Origin: JACVRW01 sp963734365
GTDB taxonomy: Bacteria; Actinomycetota; Thermoleophilia; Solirubrobacterales; Thermoleophilaceae
Assembly (NCBI GenBank): GCA_963734365.1
Contig: CAVTGV010000004.1
Span: forward strand, 186,001 to 250,000
Direction of reading: 5' to 3'
DNA: 64,000 nucleotides
This document shows, in pieces, positions 1 to 9,167 of the stretch. The notes beneath the pieces are model-generated. The model did not search any database, had not been told where the DNA came from, and was given only the letters and a program-made list of their open reading frames with translations. Within the stretch, counting starts at the first letter, position 1. Each line of letters begins with the position of its first letter. Both the position numbers and the translations under genes were made by a program.

Positions 1-2
1 AG

Positions 3-989
3 TTCGGCGTACGGCTCGACACCAACTACTACTACTGGCCGCCGTCCTGGAACCAGAACCGGCCGGGACTCTTCACCGGCTCGGGCATACCGATGCGCTT
101 CGCGAACACCGACGGCTCGCTGATCGACGTCTACCAGGCCCCCACGCAGCTGGTCGATGAGGCGGACGCGACGAATCCGCCGAACGACATCCCGCTTCAC
201 ATCGCGACCCTGCTCGACCGCGCCCTCGGGCCGGCGGGCTACTACGGGGCGTTCACGGCGAACATCCACACCGACCGCAGCGTCGACCCGGCCGTGGCGA
301 TCGTCCAGGCGGCCCAGGCTCGCGGCGTGCCGGTTGTCTCCGCCCGGCAGCTGCTCGCCTGGCTCGACGGCCGCAACGGGTCCGCGTTCACCGGGCTCAC
401 CTACGACGGCGCCAACCTCCGGTTCGGGGTCCGGCAGGCCGCCGGCGCCCGCGGGCTCGAGGCGATGGTTCCGGTGGCCGGCCCCTACGGCCGCCTGCGA
501 GCGGTGTCGCGTGGAGGAGCGCCGGTGGCCACCACCACTCGGGTGGTCAAGGGCATCGAGTACGCGGTCTTCCCGGGCGTCGCGGGCAGCTACGTCGCGG
601 CCTACCCGGCGGCTCCGGTGACCGTCACGGCCGGCTCGCCCCCGAGGGACAGGGACCGGAGCGCGCCGCGGATCAAGGTGAGGCCGCTGAGGGTCCGGAT
701 GGGCGAGCGCGGATTCATCAAGCTGCGGCTCACGTGCCCGCGCCGCGAGCGCCTCTGCCGGGTCGATCTCCAGCTGCGCCGTCGTGGTCGCACCCTCGGC
801 CGCGTGCGGACCCGCGTACGGGGCGTCAGGACCCGCACGGTGCGGCTGCGCATTCGCGCGAAGACCCGGGCCAAGATCGTGGAGAGGGGCTCGCTGCGGG
901 TGGTGGCCCGAGCGGCGGCCCGCGACGCCGCTGGGAACCGCGCGGTGACCGCGACCCGCATCAAGATCCTCGCGCCGCGCGCAGGCTGA
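3..989 (+). CDS. C-terminal part of a secreted protein (5' end outside window)
   Basis: The reading frame is open from the first complete codon at position 3 and ends in TGA, so this is the tail of a longer protein. The first half has the LDTNYYYWPPSW and RGVPVVSARQLLAWLDGRNG segments that I associate with large exported actinobacterial proteins of unknown function. The last ~110 residues are very Arg-rich beta-type sequence (repeated RxRxR with paired Cys), a common C-terminal module in secreted proteins of this group. No catalytic function can be assigned. The next gene is convergent, 3 nt away. Confidence 0.75.
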   Translation, partial: FGVRLDTNYYYWPPSWNQNRPGLFTGSGIPMRFANTDGSLIDVYQAPTQLVDEADATNPPNDIPLHIATLLDRALGPAGYYGAFTANIHTDRSVDPAVAIVQAAQARGVPVVSARQLLAWLDGRNGSAFTGLTYDGANLRFGVRQAAGARGLEAMVPVAGPYGRLRAVSRGGAPVATTTRVVKGIEYAVFPGVAGSYVAAYPAAPVTVTAGSPPRDRDRSAPRIKVRPLRVRMGERGFIKLRLTCPRRERLCRVDLQLRRRGRTLGRVRTRVRGVRTRTVRLRIRAKTRAKIVERGSLRVVARAAARDAAGNRAVTATRIKILAPRAG

Positions 990-992
990 GGG

Positions 993-2135
993 CTAGGCCG
1001 CTCGGCGGCCCTCGGCGAACACCGGCGTGTGCTCGGTGGCGACGAAGTGGTCGAACGTCTGGCTCATCGTGAAGCCGGGCCACAGATAGTCGGCGCGACC
1101 CTCCGCCGGGTGGTAGGCCGCCGTGTAGATGGTGCCGAATCCGCTCGAGAAGGCCGTGCTGTAGAGCGGCGGCTTGAGGAAGGCGTCCACGAACTCGTCG
1201 CGCGTCATTCGCGGTGCGTCGAGCAGGTCGAGCACGTAGCGCTCACGCTCGAAGCTGCGAACGGCGCGCGCGTAGTCGGGCCAGTCGTCCTCCCGCTGAT
1301 GGTTGGTCGCCGCGGGCACCGGACCGATCTCGGGGTCGCGGCCGGGACCGACGCAGGCGGTGGCCACCGCGCCGCTTCGGTCGAGGAGGGTCACGTTCTG
1401 CGCGGCGTGCACCGGAATCCGGGCCAGCGCCTCCTCGGCTTCGGCCACGGTCTCGCACGTCTCGAGCAGGTAGCGGATGACCACGGGGATGCCGAAGCCC
1501 TCTCCCACCTCGCGCCGGCCGCCGAAGGTGAGTGAGGCGGCAAGGCCGGCGTCGTTGACCCCGTCGAGCAGGCCCCAGAGGCAGTCGCTCATCCCGATCA
1601 CCCGGCGTCCCGTCCAGGCCGTGGAGTAGACGATCCCCTCGGCCCGGGCGGCCGGGTAGTCGTAGTTGCGGACGAGCACCGGTGTGCCGTCGCGGGTCCA
1701 GGCTCCCTGCGTGCAGCCCACGACGAAACCGGGAGGGCGGTAGAGCGAGAGGAAGCGGGCCGCCAGCTCGTCGCCTCCCGCGAGCTCCACGAGGCGCTCG
1801 TAGGTGGGCACGAGCTCGGGCATGTGCCGATCGAGCATCCGGCGGCACTCGGCGAGGCTCGGCCGCGCCTCCTCGCCCTCCTTCAGGTACCAGCTCCGGT
1901 ACGCCGGCCACATGGCTTCGAACGAGGCCTGCCAGCGCGGCCCGGGCTCGAGCTCCTCGACGGCCTCGAAGACGAGCTCGTTGTCGCCGGCGGCCGGCGG
2001 CTGCTCGGGCAGCAGCTCGAGCTCGTGCCGGATGTCGTCCCAGACGGGCTTCCAGAAGCGATCGATGGCGTCCGCCGCGACCTTGGGGAGGCCGAGCGAC
2101 TTGACCCATTCGGGCAGTTCGGGCAGCGAGGACAT
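993..2135 (-). CDS. C45-family acyltransferase/autoproteolytic hydrolase-like protein
   Basis: 380 aa, cytoplasmic (no signal peptide). The GCTQGAW segment around residue 150 places a Cys at the position of the nucleophile of the C45 (isopenicillin N acyltransferase-like) NTN-hydrolases, followed by the expected RNYDY and the W-G-L-DG-NDAGLA region. Family members cleave or transfer acyl groups on amides. It lies 12 nt downstream of the M20 deacylase and is probably the last gene of an amine-oxidase/M20/C45 operon, suggesting a role in N-acyl amine or amino-acid breakdown. The substrate is unknown. Unlike classical C45 enzymes the Cys is not at an obvious N-terminus, so autocleavage before it would be needed. 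Confidence 0.8.
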   Translation of the reverse strand: MSSLPELPEWVKSLGLPKVAADAIDRFWKPVWDDIRHELELLPEQPPAAGDNELVFEAVEELEPGPRWQASFEAMWPAYRSWYLKEGEEARPSLAECRRMLDRHMPELVPTYERLVELAGGDELAARFLSLYRPPGFVVGCTQGAWTRDGTPVLVRNYDYPAARAEGIVYSTAWTGRRVIGMSDCLWGLLDGVNDAGLAASLTFGGRREVGEGFGIPVVIRYLLETCETVAEAEEALARIPVHAAQNVTLLDRSGAVATACVGPGRDPEIGPVPAATNHQREDDWPDYARAVRSFERERYVLDLLDAPRMTRDEFVDAFLKPPLYSTAFSSGFGTIYTAAYHPAEGRADYLWPGFTMSQTFDHFVATEHTPVFAEGRRAA

Positions 2136-2147
2136 GGCCGGCGAACA

Positions 2148-3413
2148 CTAGCCAGTGGTCAGGCCGCACCAATCCCGGATGAACAGGCCGAGTACCTGAG
2201 CTGTCTCCACCACGGAGGGCAGGAACACCCGCTCGTCGACGCCGTGGATCCCCTCGGCGTGCGGCCCGTAGCAGACCGCCGGTGTGTCCCCGTAGAGCTG
2301 GAACTGGCGCGCGTCGGTGGTGGCCGTGGAGGCGAACACGGGCGCCGCGCCGCCCGCCGCCGCCTCGGCGGCCCGGCCCAGCGCCCCGGTGAGCGGTGCG
2401 TCCGGGTCGAGCGTGTAGCCCTCGCAGGCAAAGCCGTCGTAGAGCACCTCGACCTGGAATTCGGCGAGCACGGGATCGGAGGCCACGGCGCCCGCCACCG
2501 CCTCCTCCACGCGCTCTCTCAGGTTGTCCACTCCGGTGCCCGGATAGAGCGCCAGGCGGCAACCCGTGATGCTCTCGCCGGCCACGGTCGACGGCCAGTC
2601 GCCGCCGCGAATCACACCGACGTTGAGGTTGATCGGATGCGGATAGACGTCGTAGGGGGCGGGCGGATCCACGTTCAGCTCGCCCTCCAGCGAGCGCAGG
2701 GCGGAGATGATCGGGAACGTCGCCTCGATGGCGTTCTGGCCCTCGGGGGCATCACCCGCATGGGCCGGCTTGCCCGCCACCCGCACGGCGAACCACAGCA
2801 CGCCGACCTGCGAGGTCTGGATGCCCCCGCTCGTGGGCTCGGTCACGATCGCGGCGTCCGCCGTGCGCCCGGCGAGAACGCAGGCCAGGGCGCCGTGGCC
2901 ACTGCACTCCTCCTCCACCACGCACTGCAGGTCCACCGGCGCGCGGGGCGAGAGGCCCAGCGCCCTGAGGCCGCGCACCGCGCCCACGATCGCCACCAGG
3001 CCGGCCTTCATGTCGCCCGCGCCACGCCCGTAGAGCCAGTCGCCGTCGCGGCGGGCCACGAAGGGCGGGGAGGCCCACATCGACTCCGGGGCCGGGCTCA
3101 CCACGTCCACGTGCCCGTTGAGCACGAGCGATCGTCCGTCCGACGGCTCGGCCGGGGGCCAGGCCGCCACAACGTTGGTCTTGCCCGCCACGTCCCAGCT
3201 GAACGGAGACGCCCCGGGGTGCGCGCGCAGTGCCTCGGCGTCGAGCGGCAGGTCCACCGGCTCGAGGCCGAGCTCCGCGTAGGCGTCGCGCATCACCGCG
3301 ATCCCGGCCGCCTCCTGGCCGAGCAGCGTGGGCGCCTCCACCAGGCGCACGAGCAGCTCCTCCATCCATGCGCGCTCGGCGGCGATCGCGGCGAGGATCT
3401 CCTCGTCGCTCAC
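2148..3413 (-). CDS. M20 family metallopeptidase (ArgE/DapE-type deacylase)
   Basis: 421 aa from a GTG start whose first four bases overlap the TGA of the amine oxidase (GTGA). Zinc-ligand motifs are in order: NGHVDVV, YGRGAGDMKAG, VVEEECSGHGA (catalytic Glu-Glu) and the C-terminal GPHAEGIHGVDE. A dimerisation lid domain lies between about residues 195 and 310. The family removes acyl groups from N-acyl amino acids or cleaves dipeptides in the cytosol. The coupling to the amine oxidase suggests the two act on one substrate class. The length is normal for ArgE/DapE. A much longer open frame continues upstream but is only antisense-like noise across the oxidase. Confidence 0.88.
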   Translation of the reverse strand: MSDEEILAAIAAERAWMEELLVRLVEAPTLLGQEAAGIAVMRDAYAELGLEPVDLPLDAEALRAHPGASPFSWDVAGKTNVVAAWPPAEPSDGRSLVLNGHVDVVSPAPESMWASPPFVARRDGDWLYGRGAGDMKAGLVAIVGAVRGLRALGLSPRAPVDLQCVVEEECSGHGALACVLAGRTADAAIVTEPTSGGIQTSQVGVLWFAVRVAGKPAHAGDAPEGQNAIEATFPIISALRSLEGELNVDPPAPYDVYPHPINLNVGVIRGGDWPSTVAGESITGCRLALYPGTGVDNLRERVEEAVAGAVASDPVLAEFQVEVLYDGFACEGYTLDPDAPLTGALGRAAEAAAGGAAPVFASTATTDARQFQLYGDTPAVCYGPHAEGIHGVDERVFLPSVVETAQVLGLFIRDWCGLTTG

Positions 3414-5272
3414 GGCGGAACGTCGAGCGCCGGATTGCGGTCGAAGAAGCCGGCGGGCTTGAGCCAGAACGAGACGGTGTCCACCGCCATCACCGGCCAC
3501 TCCTCGGGCCGCGTGATGTGGTGGATCCCGAACACGTACCAGAGCACCACGTCGGTGTTCTCGATCGGACGGTCGGCCGCGGTCCAGGCCGGTAGGCCGC
3601 TGTCCTCCTCGCTCTGCACCGGGAACTCGCCACATGGCCAGCGCTCGTCCTCGGCGTAGGGCGTGACCCAGAGGGTGTGTCCGATCACCTCTGCGCGCCG
3701 GAAGACCGCGGAGGAGGGGTCGAGCATCGCTGGTAATGCGCCGCCGGGCACCAGCTTGTAGGCCACCGGAGTGCCGAGCCCGTTTCGCGCTCCCTCGTTC
3801 ACGATCCTCCAGGCACGCTGGGTGCTCCAGTCGTAGTCCTGCTTGCCCTCCTCCTCGGTGCGCAGCGGGGTGCTGCGCTGCACGATCGCCAGCCCGTTCG
3901 GGTTGTCCGGCCCCGTGGGCAGCGCCTCGGATTCCGTCATGTGCACGGTGTTCTGCTCGCCGTCCACGTCGAGGTCCAGGCGGGCCACGATGAAGTGCTG
4001 GTGGAAGGGGGCGTAGGTGCGCTCGTCCACGAGCGTCCCGTAGGGCGGCTGCTCGCCCTCGGGGAAGTGAGTGGTCACCATGATGCCGGTGGCGCGCACC
4101 TCGCACTCGATGTTCCCGTCCTGGTAGAAGCGCCAGTACACGAGGTACTCGTAGTTGGCGACGGTGGCGTGGAACGAGACGACCAGCCGCCGCGAGCGCC
4201 GCACCTCCACGCCGGCCACCGGGTCGACGTGCTTCCAGAGAACCGCGTCGTCCTCCTCGTGGATGCAGATCGCGTTCTTGATCTCTCGCGGCTCGCCGTG
4301 CGCGTCGTGAACCACGGCGTCGAGGTAGCGGATCTCGCCGAGGCAGTCGCAGCCGAGCTCGAGCGAGGTGGTCATGAAGCCGAGGCCCCATTCGCCGATG
4401 TCGAACGCGGTGCGCGCCTTGTGGTCGTTGGTGGGGTCGCGGTAGGGCACGACCATCTCGGCGAACGACATGCGGTGGGCCACCGGCCGCAGCCGGCCGT
4501 CGTCGCGGTAGCCGAGCGTGTGGATCACGAGGCCCTCGCGTGCGTTGAAGCCGAGTCTCATCGACCACTTCTGCCAGTCGAGCCGATTGCCGTCGAGATC
4601 GAAGGACACGCCCTCCGGCTGGGTGATCTCGAGCGGCTTCACGCCGTCACGCGCGCGCAGGCCCGGCACCAGCCGAGGCACGTACTCGCCCATCGTCCGA
4701 GGGCGGTCGACCGAGGACTGGTCGTCCACCTCGAGCAGCTCCATCGTGTTCATGTCGACCACGAAATGCAGGCCACTGAGCGGATTCGCGTACGGATTCG
4801 AGCCCTCGGCGTTCTCCACCCAGACGTCGGTCCAGCCGACCCGGCGGTCGCGAAACCGCTCGGGTACGAGCAGCCCGCCATAGGCCCAGGTGTCGAACAG
4901 CACGCGGTCGATGTCGTCGATCCCGTGCCGCTCGAGCGCCTCGAGCACCCGCGGCTCTTTCTTCAGCGCCTCATTGCACTCGTAGAACTCGGTCTCGGTG
5001 AAGTTGGCCTGCTCGCCGGGCCTGTGCTCCCAGGAGACCACGCGCTCGTCGCCGATCGAGACCATCGCCCGGTAGGTCTCGCCGTCTTCGCGGTTCCAGC
5101 AGCTCAGGATCGCCTCGCGCGGAATCGCCTCATCGCCGGCGAGCGCCTGCTTGGAGGGCTCCCTCAGCTCGATCGTCCCGAAGCGCCAGCCGGGTCCCAC
5201 GTCACGTTCGCGGCGCAGGACGGCGACCGCGGCGCGGATCTCGTCTCCCGAGAGCGGATCGAGTGGGTGCAT
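3410..5272 (-). CDS. Primary-amine oxidase (copper amine oxidase, TPQ-type)
   Basis: 620 aa. The topaquinone site is visible as TVANYEY (consensus T-X-X-N-Y-D/E-Y), with an upstream catalytic-base region and copper-ligand pairs such as HQHF further on. The family oxidises primary amines to aldehydes with release of ammonia and hydrogen peroxide. I chose the ATG at 5272 (MHPLDPLSGDE) because typical members start with this segment; an in-frame ATG at 5296 is possible but would overlap the divergent promoter. It is the first gene of the operon continuing into the M20 deacylase and C45 protein. The divergent ATP-grasp gene starts 37 nt away, so both share a short control region. Confidence 0.92.
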   Translation of the reverse strand: MHPLDPLSGDEIRAAVAVLRRERDVGPGWRFGTIELREPSKQALAGDEAIPREAILSCWNREDGETYRAMVSIGDERVVSWEHRPGEQANFTETEFYECNEALKKEPRVLEALERHGIDDIDRVLFDTWAYGGLLVPERFRDRRVGWTDVWVENAEGSNPYANPLSGLHFVVDMNTMELLEVDDQSSVDRPRTMGEYVPRLVPGLRARDGVKPLEITQPEGVSFDLDGNRLDWQKWSMRLGFNAREGLVIHTLGYRDDGRLRPVAHRMSFAEMVVPYRDPTNDHKARTAFDIGEWGLGFMTTSLELGCDCLGEIRYLDAVVHDAHGEPREIKNAICIHEEDDAVLWKHVDPVAGVEVRRSRRLVVSFHATVANYEYLVYWRFYQDGNIECEVRATGIMVTTHFPEGEQPPYGTLVDERTYAPFHQHFIVARLDLDVDGEQNTVHMTESEALPTGPDNPNGLAIVQRSTPLRTEEEGKQDYDWSTQRAWRIVNEGARNGLGTPVAYKLVPGGALPAMLDPSSAVFRRAEVIGHTLWVTPYAEDERWPCGEFPVQSEEDSGLPAWTAADRPIENTDVVLWYVFGIHHITRPEEWPVMAVDTVSFWLKPAGFFDRNPALDVPP

Positions 5273-5309
5273 GGCTCGCGGCAGCCTATCCGGCATAGAA
5301 TCGGCGCCG

Positions 5310-6767
5310 GTGACCACCCTGCGGGGCATCTCTGAGATCCGGGGCTTCTTTCGCACCAACGAGACCCCGATCTACTTCGTCTCACCCACGGCCTTCAATC
5401 TGCTCGGGATCGACCGCTGGGTGCGCGACTTCTTCTACGTCAACTACTTCGACTCGTTCGAGGGCAACCACCCGCGCGTGATCGTCCCCACGGACCGTCC
5501 CTACCAGGAGTTCGACTCCACCGAGGAGATCTGCAACTACCTCCTCCGGCACCGCGAGATGCTCGAGTTGTTTCGCTCGCGCGGCCCGGACGGGAAGGTG
5601 GTGTTCGTGTTCTTCGACGAGGAGACCGAGGCCTGTGCGGCCGAGGCCGGGCTCGAGGTCGTGCTGCCCTCGGCCGAGCTGCGCCGCCGGCTCGACTCCA
5701 AGATCGTGACGACGCAGCTCGGCGACGAGGCCGGCGTGCCGAGCGTGCCGAACGTGCTCGGCCGGGCCGAGAGCTACAGGCAGTTGCTGGAGCTGGCCGA
5801 GAACGCCGGCCTGGGCGACGACCTGGTGGTGCAGACCCCGTACGGCGACTCGGGCAAGACCACGTTCTTCGTCCGCAGCGAGGCCGACTGGGACGAGAAC
5901 GCCGACGACATGGTGAGCGAGGAGCTCAAGGTCATGCGCCGCATCGACCCGCGCGCGGTGGCCGTCGAGGCCTGCCTCACGCGTCACGGCACCGTCGTCG
6001 GGCCGGTGATGACCGACCTCACGGGCTACCCGGAGCTCACTCCCTACCGCGGCGGCTGGTGCGGCAACGACATCTTCCCGGAGGCCCTGCCGCCCGAGCA
6101 CCGCGCCCGGGCCCGCGAGCTCACGCGCAAGCTCGGCGACCGGCTGGCCGAGGAGGGCTACCGCGGGCTGCTCGAGATCGACTACCTGGTCGACACCGAC
6201 AGCGGCGAGCTGTTCCTCGGGGAGCTCAACCCGCGCATCAGCGGGATCAGCTCGATGACGAACGTCAGCGCCAGCGCGTACGCCGACATGCCGCTGTTCC
6301 TCTTCCACCTGCTCGAGTACATGAACGTCGACTACGAGATCGACGTGGAGGACATCAACCGGCGCTGGTCGGCACACGACGCCACCGACGTCTGGAGTCA
6401 GCTGGTGCTCAAGGAGCCCGAGGATCGGGTGGAGCTGCTCACCGCCACGCCCACCACCGGCGTCTGGCGGCTCGAGGGCGTGAGTGACATCGCCTTCAGC
6501 CGCTGGGGCAACGACTGGCACAGCCTGCAGGACGACGGCGAGGGCTTCTACCTGCGCGTGCTCGCGCCCGGCGACTATCTCTACAAGGGCGCCGACCTCG
6601 GCATCCTGGTCACCCGCGGTCGCCTCCAGACGGAGGAGAACGAGCTCACCAGGCGCTGCCGCCACTGGATCAACGGCATCCACGCGCAGTTCGCGGGCAC
6701 TCCTGTGGAGGAGGGCGCCGGCCAGCCGCCCAGGCACGATGCGCTGGCGTTCAAGGCGGAGCGATGA
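5310..6767 (+). CDS. ATP-grasp domain carboxylate-amine ligase-like protein
   Basis: 485 aa, GTG start. The ATP-grasp core runs from about residue 115 to 340: Lys in RLDSKIVTTQL, the VVQTPYGDSGKTTFF glycine loop, EACLTRHG, and the Mg-binding E-x-N at FLGELNPRISGISS. Members join a carboxylate to an amine or thiol through an acyl-phosphate. No biotin-carboxyl-carrier or other fused domain is present; a ~140-residue C-terminal domain follows. It is divergently transcribed from the amine oxidase operon and may belong to the same pathway, but the substrate cannot be told from sequence. Confidence 0.82.
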   Translation: MTTLRGISEIRGFFRTNETPIYFVSPTAFNLLGIDRWVRDFFYVNYFDSFEGNHPRVIVPTDRPYQEFDSTEEICNYLLRHREMLELFRSRGPDGKVVFVFFDEETEACAAEAGLEVVLPSAELRRRLDSKIVTTQLGDEAGVPSVPNVLGRAESYRQLLELAENAGLGDDLVVQTPYGDSGKTTFFVRSEADWDENADDMVSEELKVMRRIDPRAVAVEACLTRHGTVVGPVMTDLTGYPELTPYRGGWCGNDIFPEALPPEHRARARELTRKLGDRLAEEGYRGLLEIDYLVDTDSGELFLGELNPRISGISSMTNVSASAYADMPLFLFHLLEYMNVDYEIDVEDINRRWSAHDATDVWSQLVLKEPEDRVELLTATPTTGVWRLEGVSDIAFSRWGNDWHSLQDDGEGFYLRVLAPGDYLYKGADLGILVTRGRLQTEENELTRRCRHWINGIHAQFAGTPVEEGAGQPPRHDALAFKAER

Positions 6768-6818
6768 TCGATCCGCTCGAGTGACGTTCTCCCGTAAGAG
6801 GTCGTAGTCTCGGCCGTC

Positions 6819-8807
6819 ATGGCCGACGGGACACCCAAGGACAAGGGTGCCCGCGAAGGGCCGAACGGTGCGCAAGCGTCGGGCGCCCCGCCGAAGCCGG
6901 GGGCTGGGCGTAGCGGCGCTGTCGGCAAAACGGCCACGGCAGCCTTGACGGTCGGCGCCCTCGGCGTCGTGTTTGGGGACATCGGCACGAGCCCGCTTTA
7001 TGCGCTGCAGACCGTGTTCGAGGCTCACAACCATGCTGTCAAGCCAGACCAGGCGAGCGTGTACGGCGTCATCTCGTTGGTGTTCTGGTCGATCACGGTC
7101 ATCGTGTCGCTCAAGTACGTGACCTTCATCATGCGTGCCGACAACGACGGGGAGGGCGGGATCATGGCCCTGATCGCGCTCGTGCAAGGGGTGTCGTTGC
7201 GGGGGCGCGCCGCGAAGGCGACGCTCGTCGCCCTGGGGATCTTTGGGGCGGCGCTCTTCTACGGCGACGGGATGATCACGCCGGCGATCTCGGTGCTCTC
7301 GGCGGTTGAGGGCCTCGAGATCGCGGCCCCCGGGCTCGATTCGCTGGTGGTTCCGATCACGCTCGGCGTGCTGACCGTGTTGTTCGCGATCCAGCGTTTT
7401 GGGACTGGCGTGGTCGGGCGGCTCTTCGGTCCGGTGATGGCGCTCTGGTTCACGATCCTCGCGGTCGCCGGTCTGGTGAAGGTCGTGGAGAGCCCTCCGA
7501 TCCTCAAGGCGCTCTCACCTGCCTACGGTGTCGAGTTCTTCGTCGACCATGGCGGCACCGCGTTTCTCGCGCTCGGTTCGGTCGTGCTCGCGGTCACCGG
7601 CGCGGAGGCTCTGTATGCCGACATGGGCCATTTCGGCAGGCCACCGATCCGCCGCGCCTGGTTCTTTCTCGTCTTCCCCGCGCTGACGCTCAACTACCTG
7701 GGTCAGGGAGCGCTCATCGTCGACTCACGCGAGTCGATCGAGAGCCCGTTCTTCCTGCTGTTTCCCGACTGGGGGCGAGTGCCGATGGTGTTGCTCGCGA
7801 CGGTCGCGACGGTGATCGCGTCGCAGGCGGTGATCTCGGGGGCGTTCTCGGTCACCCGTCAGGCGGTCCAGCTCGGGTTCCTGCCGCGGCTGCGGATTCG
7901 GCACCCGTCGGAGGCGGAGGGGCAGATCTACGCCCCCGGGGTCAACCGTCTGCTCTACGTCGCCGTCGTTGCGCTCGTGGTCGGCTTCGGCTCCTCCGCA
8001 GCACTCGCCTCTGCGTATGGCATCGCCGTTACCGGCACGCTGGCGATTGACACGATCCTCTTCTTCGTGGTCGTGCGGATGCTCTGGCACAAACCGCTCT
8101 GGCTCGTCCTGGCGGGTGCGGTCGCCTTCCTGATCGTCGATCTCGCCTTCTTCTCAGCGAACCTGCCAAAGGTCGCGCATGGTGGCTGGTTCCCCCTGTT
8201 GCTGGCGTTGGTCGTATTCACGTTGCTCACTACGTGGCAGCGCGGTCGCCGGCTCGTCACCGCCAGGCGCGCCGAGGCCGAGGGGTTGCTCGGCGACTTC
8301 GTCGAGGACGTTCGCGCCATGGATCCTCCGGTGTTCCGGGCCCCGGGGACGGCCGTCTTCCTCACGGCCGGCAAGGAGACCACTCCGTTGGCGCTACGGG
8401 AGAACGCCGATCACAACCACGTCGTGCACGAGGGCGTCGTGATCGTGTCGGTCGAGACCAGACCGGTACCTCACGTCGACCGTGCCGAGCGGGTCGTGAT
8501 CGACGAGCTCGGCTATGAGGACGACGGTGTCCTGCATCTCACCGTCCACTATGGCTTCCAGGACGAGCAGAACGTGCCAAAGGCGCTACACCAGGCAGCC
8601 GGCCAAGGTCTCGAGGTTGACGTCGACGTTGACAACGCCACCTACTTCGTCTCGCGGATCACGCTCGTGCGCGGAACTGCCCCCGGCATGCACCCGTGGC
8701 GCAAGCGACTGTTCCTGGGGCTCTCCCGTGCCTCCACCAGCCCCGTGGAGTTCTTCTGCCTGCCCGAGCACCGCATCGTCACCATGGGCTCATACATCGA
8801 ACTCTGA
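6819..8807 (+). CDS. kup: Kup-type potassium uptake transporter
   Basis: 662 aa, normal for the KUP/HAK/KT family. After a ~35-residue Gly/Pro/Ala-rich cytosolic tail come the signature VVFGDIGTSPLYALQ and about twelve membrane segments up to residue ~455, with DNDGEGGIMAL, YGDGMITPAISVLSA and AEALYADMGHFG family motifs. The soluble C-terminal ~200 residues are the usual KUP cytosolic domain. It imports potassium, probably with protons. It stands alone: the ATP-grasp gene ends 51 nt upstream and no K+-sensing RNA element is evident there. Confidence 0.95.
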   Translation: MADGTPKDKGAREGPNGAQASGAPPKPGAGRSGAVGKTATAALTVGALGVVFGDIGTSPLYALQTVFEAHNHAVKPDQASVYGVISLVFWSITVIVSLKYVTFIMRADNDGEGGIMALIALVQGVSLRGRAAKATLVALGIFGAALFYGDGMITPAISVLSAVEGLEIAAPGLDSLVVPITLGVLTVLFAIQRFGTGVVGRLFGPVMALWFTILAVAGLVKVVESPPILKALSPAYGVEFFVDHGGTAFLALGSVVLAVTGAEALYADMGHFGRPPIRRAWFFLVFPALTLNYLGQGALIVDSRESIESPFFLLFPDWGRVPMVLLATVATVIASQAVISGAFSVTRQAVQLGFLPRLRIRHPSEAEGQIYAPGVNRLLYVAVVALVVGFGSSAALASAYGIAVTGTLAIDTILFFVVVRMLWHKPLWLVLAGAVAFLIVDLAFFSANLPKVAHGGWFPLLLALVVFTLLTTWQRGRRLVTARRAEAEGLLGDFVEDVRAMDPPVFRAPGTAVFLTAGKETTPLALRENADHNHVVHEGVVIVSVETRPVPHVDRAERVVIDELGYEDDGVLHLTVHYGFQDEQNVPKALHQAAGQGLEVDVDVDNATYFVSRITLVRGTAPGMHPWRKRLFLGLSRASTSPVEFFCLPEHRIVTMGSYIEL

Positions 8808-8868
8808 GGCGCGGCCTCCACGCCGGTTCGCCCGGGCGGCCCGCGGGGGCGGCTACCATCTGTCCCGC

Positions 8869-8939
8869 GCGGGCGTGGTGTAACGGTTGCACAAGAGCCT
8901 TCCAAGCTCTTAGTGAGGGTTCAATTCCCTCCGCCCGCT
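8869..8939 (+). tRNA. tRNA-Gly (anticodon TCC)
   Basis: 71-nt cloverleaf: 7-bp acceptor stem GCGGGCG/CGCCCGC, anticodon stem AGAGC/GCTCT closing the loop CTTCCAA (anticodon TCC), and a T arm with GGTTCAATTCC. No CCA is encoded. The last 30 bases lie antisense to the 3' end of the ACT-domain gene on the other strand. Confidence 0.96.
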
Positions 8940-9167
8940 TTCCACGCTCCTGACGTCCACGAGCTGACCGAGCCAGTCCTCCACGCAGTGGGCGTGTGAA
9001 GCCGGGGCGGCGACGCCGATCTCCAGACGGCCGTGGTAGTGGCGGTCGCCGGCCACGAACTCGACGCTCAGCACTCGGCACTGCCTGCGCCGCAGCACCA
9101 TCAGCACGCGCACGATCGCGTCGGCCGATTCGTTCAGCTCGAGCGACAGCTTCTTGGTGGTGATCAC
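8910..9167 (-). CDS. Small ACT-domain protein (IlvM/IlvN-like)
   Basis: 85 aa from a GTG start with AAGGAG nine bases upstream. Residues ~5-50 form a single ACT fold (KLSLELNESADAIVRV, then RRRQCRVLSVEFV), close in size to the IlvM regulatory subunit of acetolactate synthase, which lacks the second domain of IlvN. ACT domains bind amino acids and regulate partner enzymes. No catalytic subunit lies nearby. An isoleucine-rich leader peptide lies just upstream, which supports a branched-chain amino-acid role. The coding sequence ends inside the antisense tRNA-Gly gene, so its last ~10 residues are encoded by the tRNA complement. Confidence 0.75.
   Translation of the reverse strand: MITTKKLSLELNESADAIVRVLMVLRRRQCRVLSVEFVAGDRHYHGRLEIGVAAPASHAHCVEDWLGQLVDVRSVESGRRELNPH

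Noticed and set aside
1243..2562. Long open frames antisense or out of frame to clear genes (also e.g. 15105-17561, 23770-27201, 27247-29091, 36431-38944)
   Set aside because: In DNA this GC-rich, unused frames stay open; their translations are Arg/Ala/Gly-rich without motifs, while the other frame carries intact conserved domains.
6768..6818. Potassium- or c-di-AMP-sensing leader before kup
   Set aside because: The 51-nt gap is too short and has no recognisable structure.
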